The notes below the pieces were generated by a model. The model was not told the origin of the DNA. It saw only the letters and a program-made list of their open reading frames with translations, and ran no database searches. This document shows positions 8,428-19,272 of a DNA stretch of 45,632 nt, piece by piece. This DNA is from a candidate division KSB1 bacterium (GTDB lineage: Bacteria; Zhuqueibacterota; Zhuqueibacteria; Residuimicrobiales; Krinioviventaceae), in the NCBI GenBank assembly GCA_034505495.1, contig JAPDQV010000004.1, positions 106,003-151,634 of the forward strand, written 5' to 3'. Each line of letters starts with the position of its first letter. Position 1 is the first letter of the stretch. The position numbers and the translations under genes are program-made.

Positions 8428-9282
8428 TTATAATCCGCTGACGTCCAGGCGACCGGAAACGGCATCGGCGATCAGAGCAGCGCGCTTGGCGGCGCGGACG
8501 TCGTGAACGCGAACAATGCGTGCACCCAGGAAAACTGCAATTGCAACCGCGGCAAGAGTACCTTCGAGCCGTTCTTCGGGCGGCAGGTCGAGAATCCTGC
8601 CGATAAACGATTTGCGCGACGGGCCGATCAGCAGCGGCTGTTCGAGACGCCGAAATTCTTCCAGCCGCCGCAGGATTTCGAGATTGTGCTGCAGCGTCTT
8701 ACCGAAGCCGATTCCAGGATCGACGACGATCTGTTCGCGCTTCACGCCGGCGGCTTGGACCGTAGCGATCCGCGCTTCAAGCTCGCGGAGGATGTCCTCA
8801 ACCACATCGTCGTATTGCGGCTGCAGCTGCATGGTCTTGGGCTCGCCTTGGATGTGCATCAGCACCAAACCGGCGCCGCTTTCGGCCGCCAGCTCGGCCA
8901 TGCGCGGATCGTAGGTGCAGCCACTGATGTCGTTGATGATTTCCGCACCGGCCGCCAGAGCGGCTTTGGCAACCGCGGCTTTGCGCGTATCGATGGAAAT
9001 CGGCAGATCGAGGCGCGCCGCAATGCGCTCGATGACCGGCAGAATGCGACGCAGCTCTTCTTCTTCGGGTACGGTTTCGGAGCCCGGCCGCGTCGATTCG
9101 CCGCCGACGTCGAGAATGTCGGCGCCTTCTTCGGATAAGCGCATCGCCTGCTCGACGGCCGCTTGAGGATCGGCGTAACGGCCGCCGTCGTAAAACGAAT
9201 CGGGCGTCACGTTCAAAATCCCCATAACAAGCGGCCGGTTCAGGTCGAGCCGTCGTTTTGCGGTTTGCCAATAGTTTTGCAT
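8428..9282 (-). CDS. folP: Dihydropteroate synthase
   Basis: 284-residue TIM-barrel enzyme of folate synthesis joining p-aminobenzoate to the dihydropterin pyrophosphate. Signature motifs: GILNVTPDSFYDGG, DILDVGGESTRPG, IDTRKAAVA, NDISG, VDPGIGFGKT, GPSRKSFIG. Start taken at ATG 9282 (MQNYWQTAKRRLDL), four bases past the ftsH stop. A longer reading to 9417 only adds residues antiparallel to nothing conserved and overlaps ftsH. It sits between ftsH and cdaA in a tight operon. Confidence 0.94.
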   Translation of the reverse strand: MQNYWQTAKRRLDLNRPLVMGILNVTPDSFYDGGRYADPQAAVEQAMRLSEEGADILDVGGESTRPGSETVPEEEELRRILPVIERIAARLDLPISIDTRKAAVAKAALAAGAEIINDISGCTYDPRMAELAAESGAGLVLMHIQGEPKTMQLQPQYDDVVEDILRELEARIATVQAAGVKREQIVVDPGIGFGKTLQHNLEILRRLEEFRRLEQPLLIGPSRKSFIGRILDLPPEERLEGTLAAVAIAVFLGARIVRVHDVRAAKRAALIADAVSGRLDVSGL

Positions 9283-9286
9283 CAAG

Positions 9287-11320
<2,034 letters not shown>

Positions 11321-11340
11321 AGAGCGTTTTTGCCTTTTCG

Positions 11341-11892
11341 TTAGTCTAAAATGTAAACTGCCGGCAGATTGCGCAGCAGCTGTTTATGATCCAACCCATA
11401 GCCGATGACAAACTCGTTGGGAATCTCGAAACCAACGTAATCGATCGTTCGCGGATATTTGACATTTTCCTTTTTGTAGAGCAAAGTCACGTATTTGAGT
11501 GAGGCCGGCCTGAGCTGCTGAAACATCTGATCCATGTAGTGCAGAGACAGTCCGGTATCGACAATGTCCTCGACGACCAACACATGCCGGCCGGTTATGT
11601 TTGCGTCGATGCCTTTGAGCACCGTCACCTTGCCGGACGAGACCTTTTCGTCGCCGTAACTGGAAAGCTTGATGAAATCGATCTCCAAATCGATTTCAAT
11701 AGCGCGCACCAAATCGGCGATAAAGATAAAACAGCCGTTGAGCACGCCGATAACGATCGGATCCTTGCCGCGATAGTCGCGGGTAATTTCGCGCCCCAAT
11801 TCCAGGATGCGTTGACGGATCTGCTCCTGCGTGATGAGCACGCGAAAGTCGCCGCCGTATACGGCGCGTTCATAAATTGATTTTTCGATCAT
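11341..11892 (-). CDS. hpt: Hypoxanthine phosphoribosyltransferase
   Basis: 183-residue purine salvage enzyme that converts hypoxanthine or guanine plus PRPP to IMP or GMP. The PRPP-binding signature [10 protein letters not shown] is clear. The substrate-loop segment [10 protein letters not shown] and the C-terminal [17 protein letters not shown] are typical of the family. Its start overlaps the end of tilS by 23 bases, so translation of the two is coupled; ftsH follows 20 bases later. Confidence 0.95.
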   Translation of the reverse strand: MIEKSIYERAVYGGDFRVLITQEQIRQRILELGREITRDYRGKDPIVIGVLNGCFIFIADLVRAIEIDLEIDFIKLSSYGDEKVSSGKVTVLKGIDANITGRHVLVVEDIVDTGLSLHYMDQMFQQLRPASLKYVTLLYKKENVKYPRTIDYVGFEIPNEFVIGYGLDHKQLLRNLPAVYILD

Positions 11893-13282
11893 GCAGTAAT
11901 GTCAACTTTAAACAGTTTCGAGTAGTTTCCGTGATTTTTACGCGATCATCGAGCCGCAAGCCGCAGACCCATACGATCCCCTCCTGATCCAATAAAATCG
12001 GCAGGCGCTTTCGTTCATGCCTCGGCACATGCGCTTCGTTCATCAAATCGGAGACCTTCTTGCGTCCTACGCCGTTGAGCGGCCGAAAACGATCGCCTGC
12101 CTGAAACGGGCGAATCTGAAACGGCGGCCGCAGCGCATCCGCATCGAGATAGGCAACCGTCGCGGGATGTGCAAAGATTAACGGTTTTTCAGCCGGCGTT
12201 ATTTCCATGATGAGGTCATCCCATAATGGAATGGCACCTTTGAGTTTATCGAAGGCAAGCGGCTCTGGAACCGCCTTCAATCGGGAAATCGTCAGCCGCT
12301 CACCTTCCAAAGAGATCTCGATATCGCGCCCCAGTCTAAAGCTCTTGCCGAATCGTCCCGACCGGAGAAAGCGACTCAAATTCTCCCAAACGGCAAACGA
12401 CAGGCGGCGCGGGTCATCGCGCAAGATCCGGAGCGCCTGCTGTAATATTAGTCTTTGCAGAGAGTTAAGATACGCTAAAAACAGCTGATTATCAAGGACA
12501 ATTTTGTCCTCCCGCGATTCGATTAGGCACCGGTGCAACATCTCTTCTGCGGCGGTTTCCTGCACTCCATCCAACTCCGAGGCGGATTCCGCCAGTCGGT
12601 TGAGCGCGGCAACGACTCGGGGATTGAACTGCTCTTTGAGAAGCGGCAGGAGCACGAGTCGGATGCGGTTGCGGCGAAAAGCGGGATTCCGGTTGCTCGA
12701 GTCTTCGCGAAAGACCAGTCCGATTGCCTCGGCGGCTTCGGCCAGCTCGCGGCGTTCGGCAAACAGCAACGGGCGAATGTAAAGCCCTCTCTTGACGGGA
12801 ATTCCGCTGAGACCCTTGATGCCGCAGCCGCGGAGCAGATGATCGAGAACCGTTTCGGCCTGGTCGTCCGCCGTATGTGCCGTAGCCACTGCACCCAAGG
12901 CAAGTGACTGTGCGGCAGCTTCGAAAAACCGATACCGCAGTTCACGGGCGGCCGTTTCCAGCGACAGCTTGTTCGATGCGGCAAAAGCCGTTACGTCGGC
13001 AGCTTCGCTCGAAAATGGAATTCCTCTTGATTTGCAGTATTCGCACACAAACGCTTCGTCGCCGTCCGACTCTTCTCCGCGCAGGCAATGATTGAAATGC
13101 AAAACAAAGAGCTCGAGACGCCGTTTTTCCCGAATTCGTTCGAGTAAAAGCAGCAACAACATCGAGTCGAGACCGCCGGAAACGGCCGCTCCCAGCCGCT
13201 GCCCCTCCTCGATTAATCCATGACGATCGACAAAAGCTTCGAACCTTTCGGTCAAACGCTCAAGTAAATCCTTGCTGCCCAT
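11870..13282 (-). CDS. tilS: tRNA(Ile)-lysidine synthetase TilS
   Basis: 470-residue N-type ATP pyrophosphatase that changes C34 to lysidine in the AUA-reading tRNA(Ile), essential for decoding. The P-loop SGGLDS is at residues 35-40, followed by LHFNHCLRG and ATAHTADDQAETVL. The C-terminal substrate domain carries FRPLNGVGRKKVSDLMNEAHVP. Start chosen at ATG 13282 (MGSKDLLERL), seven bases after the upstream stop; a start at 13327 would overlap the previous gene. It overlaps hpt by 23 bases. Confidence 0.94.
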   Translation of the reverse strand: MGSKDLLERLTERFEAFVDRHGLIEEGQRLGAAVSGGLDSMLLLLLLERIREKRRLELFVLHFNHCLRGEESDGDEAFVCEYCKSRGIPFSSEAADVTAFAASNKLSLETAARELRYRFFEAAAQSLALGAVATAHTADDQAETVLDHLLRGCGIKGLSGIPVKRGLYIRPLLFAERRELAEAAEAIGLVFREDSSNRNPAFRRNRIRLVLLPLLKEQFNPRVVAALNRLAESASELDGVQETAAEEMLHRCLIESREDKIVLDNQLFLAYLNSLQRLILQQALRILRDDPRRLSFAVWENLSRFLRSGRFGKSFRLGRDIEISLEGERLTISRLKAVPEPLAFDKLKGAIPLWDDLIMEITPAEKPLIFAHPATVAYLDADALRPPFQIRPFQAGDRFRPLNGVGRKKVSDLMNEAHVPRHERKRLPILLDQEGIVWVCGLRLDDRVKITETTRNCLKLTLLHDRKINL

Positions 13283-13289
13283 CGAACAC

Positions 13290-13775
13290 TCAAATTTTAA
13301 CCAACGCCTGCCGATAGTTTTCCACAATCCATTTTTTGCCTTTTTGTACGAGGTGATGACCCTCTGCCTCCAATCGCTGCCTTTGCAGGTCTACGCCGCC
13401 CGGATATTTGGGGTTGACCTCGCCGTCGCTTTTCAAAATGCGCCAATAGGGCGTTATGTCGCTTTTTCCTGCCTGCAGCTCCTCTTCCGCAGCGTAAGCT
13501 GCAACCCAGCAAAAGATTCCGGTTGTAATGGGACAAGCCGTTGTTGTGCCGTATTGCGACGCCAAAGCTTTGCGAATCTCGTTGATGGTCAGCAGTTTTC
13601 CCGTCGGCACTCGCCGCATGATCGCATCGACGTCGAGCGGTTTGGCAATGACAAACGTATCGCCGGGTTTGACTCCCCATCGCATTGCGATTTTCATCGA
13701 CGCGTCGCAGACGACAATTTTCGGCAAATTTTTGCTGTCGGCCAGTTTTTCATGCCAAGACTTTTTTGCGGCCAT
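13290..13775 (-). CDS. MGMT-fold alkyltransferase-like protein without active-site Cys
   Basis: 161-residue protein with the DNA-binding fold of O6-alkylguanine-DNA alkyltransferases (PF01035). Helix-turn-helix region: GKLLTINEIRKALASQYGTT. Core: ITPYWRILKSDGEVNPKYPGG, then LEAEGHHLVQKGKKW. The alkyl-accepting PCHR motif reads PYWR here, so it cannot be a suicide methyltransferase. It may flag alkylated bases for repair, as other alkyltransferase-like proteins do; that is inference. The second of two in-frame ATGs (13775) has GAGGAG eight bases upstream and is preferred over 13781. It is the first gene of the tilS operon as far as can be seen. Confidence 0.78.
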   Translation of the reverse strand: MAAKKSWHEKLADSKNLPKIVVCDASMKIAMRWGVKPGDTFVIAKPLDVDAIMRRVPTGKLLTINEIRKALASQYGTTTACPITTGIFCWVAAYAAEEELQAGKSDITPYWRILKSDGEVNPKYPGGVDLQRQRLEAEGHHLVQKGKKWIVENYRQALVKI

Positions 13776-14010
13776 GCGCATTTCTCCTCGCGGAACCCGA
13801 GATCTTTAGCGGCAATAAGCAATAATTTGTCATCATCAAAAACAAAGGCGTACTTTCAAGGCATTCCTCAGCATGGGTTCTATATTCAAATCAGAGGCTT
13901 TTGGCGCCGCAATTTGCGTCGGCGGCTGACTTGATTTCCGGCGCTTTTTATAGCGTCTGCAGAAAAACAATTGGAGAGCAGCCTTTTTCTCTTTACATTT
14001 TCGCCAAACG

Positions 14011-14015
14011 GGAGG
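14011..14015 (+). promoter_or_regulatory. Ribosome binding site for rfaE2
   Basis: GGAGG five bases before ATG 14021. It fixes the start well inside the reading frame that opens at 13901. Confidence 0.75.
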
Positions 14016-14020
14016 TCGAT

Positions 14021-14512
14021 ATGACGCATATTTCGAAACAAAAGACGCTCGCAGAATTGATGGAAATCGTCGCCTTGGGTCGCTCGACGGGGAAAAAGGT
14101 TGTGTGGACGAACGGATGCTTTGATATTCTGCATGCGGGGCATGTATTGTACCTCCACGCGGCCAAAGAACAGGGCGACATCCTCATCGTCGGCGTCAAC
14201 AGCGACGCTTCGGTGCGGCGCAACAAGGGACCTCAGCGGCCGATCAACTCGGAGAAGGATCGCCTCATCGTGCTGGCGGCGCTCGAGTGCGTCGATTATC
14301 TGCTGCTGTTCGATGACGATTCTCCGGTGCAATTAATCGACCAGTTGCGGCCGGACATTTACGTCAAGGGCGGCGATTACACCATCGATACCGTCAACCA
14401 GGACGAACGGCGGCTGGTGGAACGGTACGGCGGCAAAATCGTGTTGATTCCCGGTGTTCCCGGCCTTTCCACCAGCGCCGTTATCGAAAAAATCCTGCAG
14501 GCTTACCGATAA
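14021..14512 (+). CDS. rfaE2: D-glycero-beta-D-manno-heptose 1-phosphate adenylyltransferase
   Basis: 163-residue nucleotidyltransferase, the stand-alone form of the C-terminal domain of HldE. It activates heptose-1-phosphate to ADP-heptose for lipopolysaccharide inner core. Motifs: TNGCFDILHAGH (the HxGH ATP site), VGVNSDASVRRNKGP.RP, YVKGGDY, and VPGLSTSAVIEKI at the end. Its presence implies an LPS-bearing outer membrane. It converges with the acyl-CoA synthetase with no base between the two stop codons. Confidence 0.93.
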   Translation: MTHISKQKTLAELMEIVALGRSTGKKVVWTNGCFDILHAGHVLYLHAAKEQGDILIVGVNSDASVRRNKGPQRPINSEKDRLIVLAALECVDYLLLFDDDSPVQLIDQLRPDIYVKGGDYTIDTVNQDERRLVERYGGKIVLIPGVPGLSTSAVIEKILQAYR

Positions 14513-16423
14513 TTACTCGGTAAAGCGGGAGACAATGGTCAGGTTCTGGTGGTTATAGATGTCCTTGCCTTCCGGCGTGTACATGTAATCCAGGCGCGAT
14601 TTGTAGAACTCGACAATGCGGCCGCGCACCATTTTGAGCGTGCTGTTGAGTAGGCGGTTTTGCTCGGTAAAACCTTCGCCGAGCAGGGCAAAGGTTGCCG
14701 GCAGCCACTTCGATGGAAAGAGTCCCGCCTGCTTGCCGCTGCGGTACTCTTCGATCACGTCATCGATCAGCTTGATGGCGGCGCGTTGACCTTCCGGCGT
14801 CTTGACGCTCAGTCCTTTTTGCGCCAGAGCCCTGACGACCGCCGCTTGATTCGGCACAATCAATGCCGTCGTGTAGGGCGACTGGTTGTTGTAGAGCATC
14901 ATCTGATCGATCAGATCGCTGTGGCTGCAAAGGGTCTCTTCGATGCCCTCGGGACTGTATTTTTCACCGTCATTGCTGATCAGCAGACTTTTTTCGCGAC
15001 CAAGCACATAAAGAAAGCCGTCCGCATCCACATAACCAAGGTCGCCGGTGTAAAGCCAACCGTCGCGCAAAGTTTCGCGTGTAGCCTTTTCATTTTTCCA
15101 ATAGCCCGCCATGACGTTTTCGCCCTTGACGATAATCTGTCCCTTTTCGCCCACCGGCAGTTCGCGGCCGTTATCGTCGATGATTTTCAGCTCGAGATTC
15201 GGGACGATTTTCCCAGAAGAGCCGAGTTTGTGGCACTTGGGTACATTGGCGGAAATGATCGGTGCCGCTTCAGTCAGCCCATAGCCCTGAAACATTGGTA
15301 TGCCGATGGCATAGAAGAAGCGCTGCAGTTCTATGTCCAAAAGCGCGCCGCCGCCGATAAAGAACTCTAACCGGCCGCCGAAATTTTCGCGAATTTTGCT
15401 GAACAGGATCTTGTCGTAGAGCGCCAACAGCGGCTTTTTTAGTTTGCGCAGCCCTTTGCCGCGATCCCAACCGATGCCGTTGTACTCATAGGCCGTGGCT
15501 AAAGCTTTCTGAAAAAGCTTTTCCACCTTGGGCCCCTTTTGCCGAATGCCTTTTTCGATGTTCTTGCGGAAATTGGCCGCCAAGGCCGGTACGCTGAGCA
15601 GAAAGACCGGCCGCGTTTCTTTGATGTTGACGGGAATATTTTTCAATGTCTCCAGCGGCGAAGACCCAACCTGCACCGACGCCATCGAGGCGCCGTTGCG
15701 CATCAGCGTATAGATGCCGGCCGTGTGCGCAAAAGAGTGATCCCATGGCAAAATGAGCAGCGACGTGTACCATTCGGGAATCGGCAGCAGCGCCGAAGCC
15801 TGCTCGACATTGGCCGTATAATTACGGTGCGTGAGGATGATGCCCTTGGGATCAGCGGTGGTTCCCGACGTATAGCAGATGTTTGCGGGATCATTTTCGC
15901 GCACGCCTCTCCACCGCACATCGAACTCTTCGCGGGAAGTCTTGAGGAACTCGTCACCCTGACGGTAAAGTTCTTCAAGAGGCACGATATTTTCCGCCGC
16001 TTCATCGATCGGATCGAGAACAATGATCTTTTCGAGATCGGGAAGGTCGTTTTGGATCGCCAACACTTTGCGCGCCTGGTTCTTCGAGACTACCGCCATG
16101 CGGCAGCCGGAATGCGCTAGGCGGAACTTGAGCTCGGACAGCTCCTCGATTTTGACCGAAAGCGGCACATTGATCACACCGGTATAAAGAATGCCGAGCT
16201 CGGAAATGACCCAATCGTTGCGGCCTTCGGAAATGAGCGCAATGCGGTCGCCTCTTTGAATGCCGTTGGCCATCAAACCGGCGGCAAAACGGTAAACCGA
16301 CTGCTGGATCTCTTTGTACGTCGTCCCTTCATAACGGTCGGTCTTTTTCTCCCACATGAGAATGTTGTCGGGATACTTTTTCACGCTGTCTTCGAACAAC
16401 TGCACCAAGGTTCTCTCGCTCAC
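14513..16423 (-). CDS. Long-chain fatty acyl-CoA synthetase (AMP-forming)
   Basis: 636-residue ANL-superfamily enzyme activating fatty acids to acyl-CoA through acyl-AMP. Motifs: P-loop YTSGTTADPKGI, LPWDHSFAHT, QGYGLTEAAP, GWLYTGDLGYVDADGFLYVLGREKSLL, and the C-terminal-domain phrase LNSTLKMVR. The long insertion around LRKLKKPLLALYDKILF places it with FadD15-type long-chain synthetases. GTG 16423 is the likely start, because AAGGAG lies seven bases upstream; the ATG ten codons earlier has none. Confidence 0.9.
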   Translation of the reverse strand: MSERTLVQLFEDSVKKYPDNILMWEKKTDRYEGTTYKEIQQSVYRFAAGLMANGIQRGDRIALISEGRNDWVISELGILYTGVINVPLSVKIEELSELKFRLAHSGCRMAVVSKNQARKVLAIQNDLPDLEKIIVLDPIDEAAENIVPLEELYRQGDEFLKTSREEFDVRWRGVRENDPANICYTSGTTADPKGIILTHRNYTANVEQASALLPIPEWYTSLLILPWDHSFAHTAGIYTLMRNGASMASVQVGSSPLETLKNIPVNIKETRPVFLLSVPALAANFRKNIEKGIRQKGPKVEKLFQKALATAYEYNGIGWDRGKGLRKLKKPLLALYDKILFSKIRENFGGRLEFFIGGGALLDIELQRFFYAIGIPMFQGYGLTEAAPIISANVPKCHKLGSSGKIVPNLELKIIDDNGRELPVGEKGQIIVKGENVMAGYWKNEKATRETLRDGWLYTGDLGYVDADGFLYVLGREKSLLISNDGEKYSPEGIEETLCSHSDLIDQMMLYNNQSPYTTALIVPNQAAVVRALAQKGLSVKTPEGQRAAIKLIDDVIEEYRSGKQAGLFPSKWLPATFALLGEGFTEQNRLLNSTLKMVRGRIVEFYKSRLDYMYTPEGKDIYNHQNLTIVSRFTE

Positions 16424-16579
16424 GATTGCTCTCCTTCTGTTGACAGAATGCACGTTCCGTTCGTCGTCGGCAAGCGGCGGCGCAGGACTTTTTTTTTCGG
16501 TTAATTTTTTGTAAGTTGCGCGGGCAATCTAACGGAAAAACAGGCTTATGTCAAGATTTTTCTCCGCTGTTGACCAGCA

Positions 16580-18388
16580 ATGAGCCGCTATTCTCAAGAG
16601 ATCATCGATCGGGTACGCGCCGCCAATGACATCCTCGAAGTTATTTCGGGCTATCTGAATCTGCGCCGAAAAGGACAAAACTATTTCGGCTTGTGCCCTT
16701 TTCATCACGAAAAGACGCCTTCGTTCAGCGTCAACGAAGAGATGCAGATCTTTCACTGCTTCGGCTGCGGCGCCGGCGGAAACGTCTTTACCTTTATTAT
16801 GCGTATCGAAGGGCTCACCTTTATTGAGGCGGTTCGCTATTTGGCGCGCCGCGCCGGCATTGCGTTGCCGGAGGACCAGGAAGACCTGCAGGACGTACGC
16901 ATCAAAGAGGCGCTTTATTTCGCTAATCGCATGGCGGCTGAATACTATGCGCAGATGCTGCGCTCGCCTCAGGCTGAAGAGGCCCGCGCTTACCTCGCCG
17001 GTCGCGGCATTTCCGAAGACGAGTATGATCTTTTCGGCCTCGGCTACGCACCCAATGAATGGGACGGTCTGCTGCGCCGAGCCGCTGAAAAGTCAATCGA
17101 CGCGGATTTGCTTGCAAAGGCAGGACTGGCGATCAAAAAGGAGAACGGCGGCTATTATGACCGCTTTCGCGGGCGGATCACCTTTGCGATCAAAGACCTG
17201 ACCGGCCAGGTTGTGGCTTTTGGGGCGCGGAGACTTTATGAGGACGGTTCGCCGAAATACATTAATTCGCCGGAAACGGAAATCTACCAAAAGCGCTACA
17301 TCCTTTACGGCCTTTACGACAGCCGCGAAGCGATCCGCAAGGCGGATCAGGTCATCATCGTCGAGGGGTATACCGACTGGATGAGCCTCCATCGCGTCGG
17401 CATCCGCAATATCGTCGCCACCTCGGGAACGGCCCTCACCGAAGACCATGCCGCCGTTCTGCGCCGCTATACCTCGAACGCGGTGCTCTTTTTCGACTCG
17501 GATTCGGCAGGAGCGGCGGCTTCGCTGCGCGGGGCCGACATATTGCTCGAAAACGGCCTGGAAGTCAAAATCTGTTCCGCGCCCGAAGGTAAAGATCCCG
17601 ACGAATTTGCCAGACGCGCCGGTGCTGAGGAGGTAAAGCGTGTAACGGCCGCAGCCGTGCCGCTGATCGACTTTAAATTGAAGCGCTTCGAGGCGCTCGG
17701 CAGAGGAGCTTCCGCCAATCGGCGCGCGGAATTGACGCGTGAATTGCTCGCCTCGGTGGCCAAAATGAGCGATCCGATCCGCCGCTCGTTTTTAGTGCGG
17801 GATTTTGCCGAACGTCTGCATGTTGATGAAGCATTTTTATGGAGCGAATTGACCAAGCTTCAGCAGCAACATCGCGCGGCTGCACGCGCCGAGAAGCAGG
17901 AGCCGGTGTCGGAACCCGCGGTCCGCACCCGTCGTCAGGCAGCGGAGATTGCCCTGCTGGAAGTCTCTCTGCGCCACCCTGAGGTTATCAGCCCGATCAT
18001 GAAAAATCTCAACCTCGATGATATTGCCGATGAAGAAATTCGCAGGATCTTTGAACGATTCAAAGAAGAACCTGTCGATCCGGATCAGTTTCGGCCGCAG
18101 GACTATGTCACCGCCGTCGGCGATGCCTATCTTGCCGAGCGCCTTTCCGGTCTGCTGCATGCGGACGATCCCTTTCCCAAGTTCCGGCAATACGCGCGCC
18201 AGTGTTTAATCAATCTGCACTTGGAACTGATCGATGAAAAGATTCGTCAAATCAAGGAACTCATGAAGGAAGAAACGGCCGAACAAAAGACGGAACTGCT
18301 CGATCAACTGCGTTATCATCTGCAGGAGCGGGAAAAAATGCGGCGCGGCGAACACCTCATCTGGCCGCTAATCCAAGAATCTCTATGA
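16580..18388 (+). CDS. dnaG: DNA primase
   Basis: 602-residue primase that makes RNA primers at the replication fork. Zinc-binding CHC2 domain at the N-terminus (C39, H42, C60, C63). Then the DnaG core and Toprim domain with VEGYTDWMSLH, TSGTALTEDHA and FDSDSAG, and a C-terminal helicase-binding region with helices rich in Glu and Arg. Length is normal. The stop overlaps the next ATG by four bases (ATGA at 18385). Instead of the usual rpsU/rpoD neighbours it is followed by a phosphoesterase and an alanine racemase. Confidence 0.96.
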   Translation: MSRYSQEIIDRVRAANDILEVISGYLNLRRKGQNYFGLCPFHHEKTPSFSVNEEMQIFHCFGCGAGGNVFTFIMRIEGLTFIEAVRYLARRAGIALPEDQEDLQDVRIKEALYFANRMAAEYYAQMLRSPQAEEARAYLAGRGISEDEYDLFGLGYAPNEWDGLLRRAAEKSIDADLLAKAGLAIKKENGGYYDRFRGRITFAIKDLTGQVVAFGARRLYEDGSPKYINSPETEIYQKRYILYGLYDSREAIRKADQVIIVEGYTDWMSLHRVGIRNIVATSGTALTEDHAAVLRRYTSNAVLFFDSDSAGAAASLRGADILLENGLEVKICSAPEGKDPDEFARRAGAEEVKRVTAAAVPLIDFKLKRFEALGRGASANRRAELTRELLASVAKMSDPIRRSFLVRDFAERLHVDEAFLWSELTKLQQQHRAAARAEKQEPVSEPAVRTRRQAAEIALLEVSLRHPEVISPIMKNLNLDDIADEEIRRIFERFKEEPVDPDQFRPQDYVTAVGDAYLAERLSGLLHADDPFPKFRQYARQCLINLHLELIDEKIRQIKELMKEETAEQKTELLDQLRYHLQEREKMRRGEHLIWPLIQESL

Positions 18389-19272
18389 AAAAATCCCAAC
18401 GAATTCTCTCGCGCCGACTCGAAAGACACCTTAAAATCATCGTCGAACACCTCAAGGCGCCGGCAATCATCCTGACGCCCGCGCTCAAGCTCACGGGACT
18501 CTATGAGCGCGGTTTTCGCAACGCTTCCCGATTGCGGCGATGCGAGTTTTCGCTGTCCTTTACTGCACTGCCGCCGGCGTTCGACGGCTATCGTCTGCTG
18601 ATTCTCAGCGATCTGCATATCGACACCCCTCTGCCGCTTGCCGAACAAATCCGCTCGTTGACTCGAGATGTTCCTTTCGATCTCGCGCTGTTTTTGGGTG
18701 ATTTTCGGCATAAAATTTCCGGAGCCCATCGGTCGGCCGCTGAGAAAACGAAGCAACTGTTAGCCGATCTAAGCCCCAGGGACGGCATTTTGGCGGTACG
18801 CGGTAATCACGACTCTCCTGCTCTTATGGAGGAGTTGCAGGATGCAGGCATAGAGGTCTTGACCAATCGTCACAAAGCCGTCAGACATGATGATCAGGCG
18901 ATTTGGATTCTCGGCGTTGACGATCCGCACTATGACCGCGCCGATGATTTGGCGGCCGCCGCTTCAGGCGTTCCGGCAGACGGATTCAAGATTCTGCTCG
19001 CGCACACGGCCGAGCTGTTTAGAGAGGCAGCCGCATCGGGCGTCGATCTCTATCTGTGCGGTCACACGCACGGCGGCCAGATTTGCCTGCGCAACGGCCG
19101 ACCGATCATCACCAACGTCCGCACGCCGCGCGCCTGGTCGTACGGCTTTTGGCATTATCGCAATATGACAGGCTATACCAGCAGCGGTGTCGGCTGCAGC
19201 TCAGTTCCGGTTCGATTCAATTGCCCGCCGGAAATTGTCCTCATAACACTCAGGAGAAAAATGAGCGAATGA
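18385..19272 (+). CDS. Calcineurin-like metallophosphoesterase
   Basis: 295-residue binuclear metal hydrolase of the YkuE/YaeI type. All metal motifs are present in order: LSDLHID, LGDF, RGNHDSP, LLAHT and CGHTHGGQ. The first 50 residues are basic and amphipathic without a clear membrane helix. The family hydrolyses phosphoester bonds; relatives include lipid phosphatases and lipid A pyrophosphatases (LpxG), so an envelope-lipid substrate is possible. ATGA overlaps join it to dnaG upstream and to alr downstream, so the three are one operon. Confidence 0.87.
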   Translation: MKKSQRILSRRLERHLKIIVEHLKAPAIILTPALKLTGLYERGFRNASRLRRCEFSLSFTALPPAFDGYRLLILSDLHIDTPLPLAEQIRSLTRDVPFDLALFLGDFRHKISGAHRSAAEKTKQLLADLSPRDGILAVRGNHDSPALMEELQDAGIEVLTNRHKAVRHDDQAIWILGVDDPHYDRADDLAAAASGVPADGFKILLAHTAELFREAAASGVDLYLCGHTHGGQICLRNGRPIITNVRTPRAWSYGFWHYRNMTGYTSSGVGCSSVPVRFNCPPEIVLITLRRKMSE

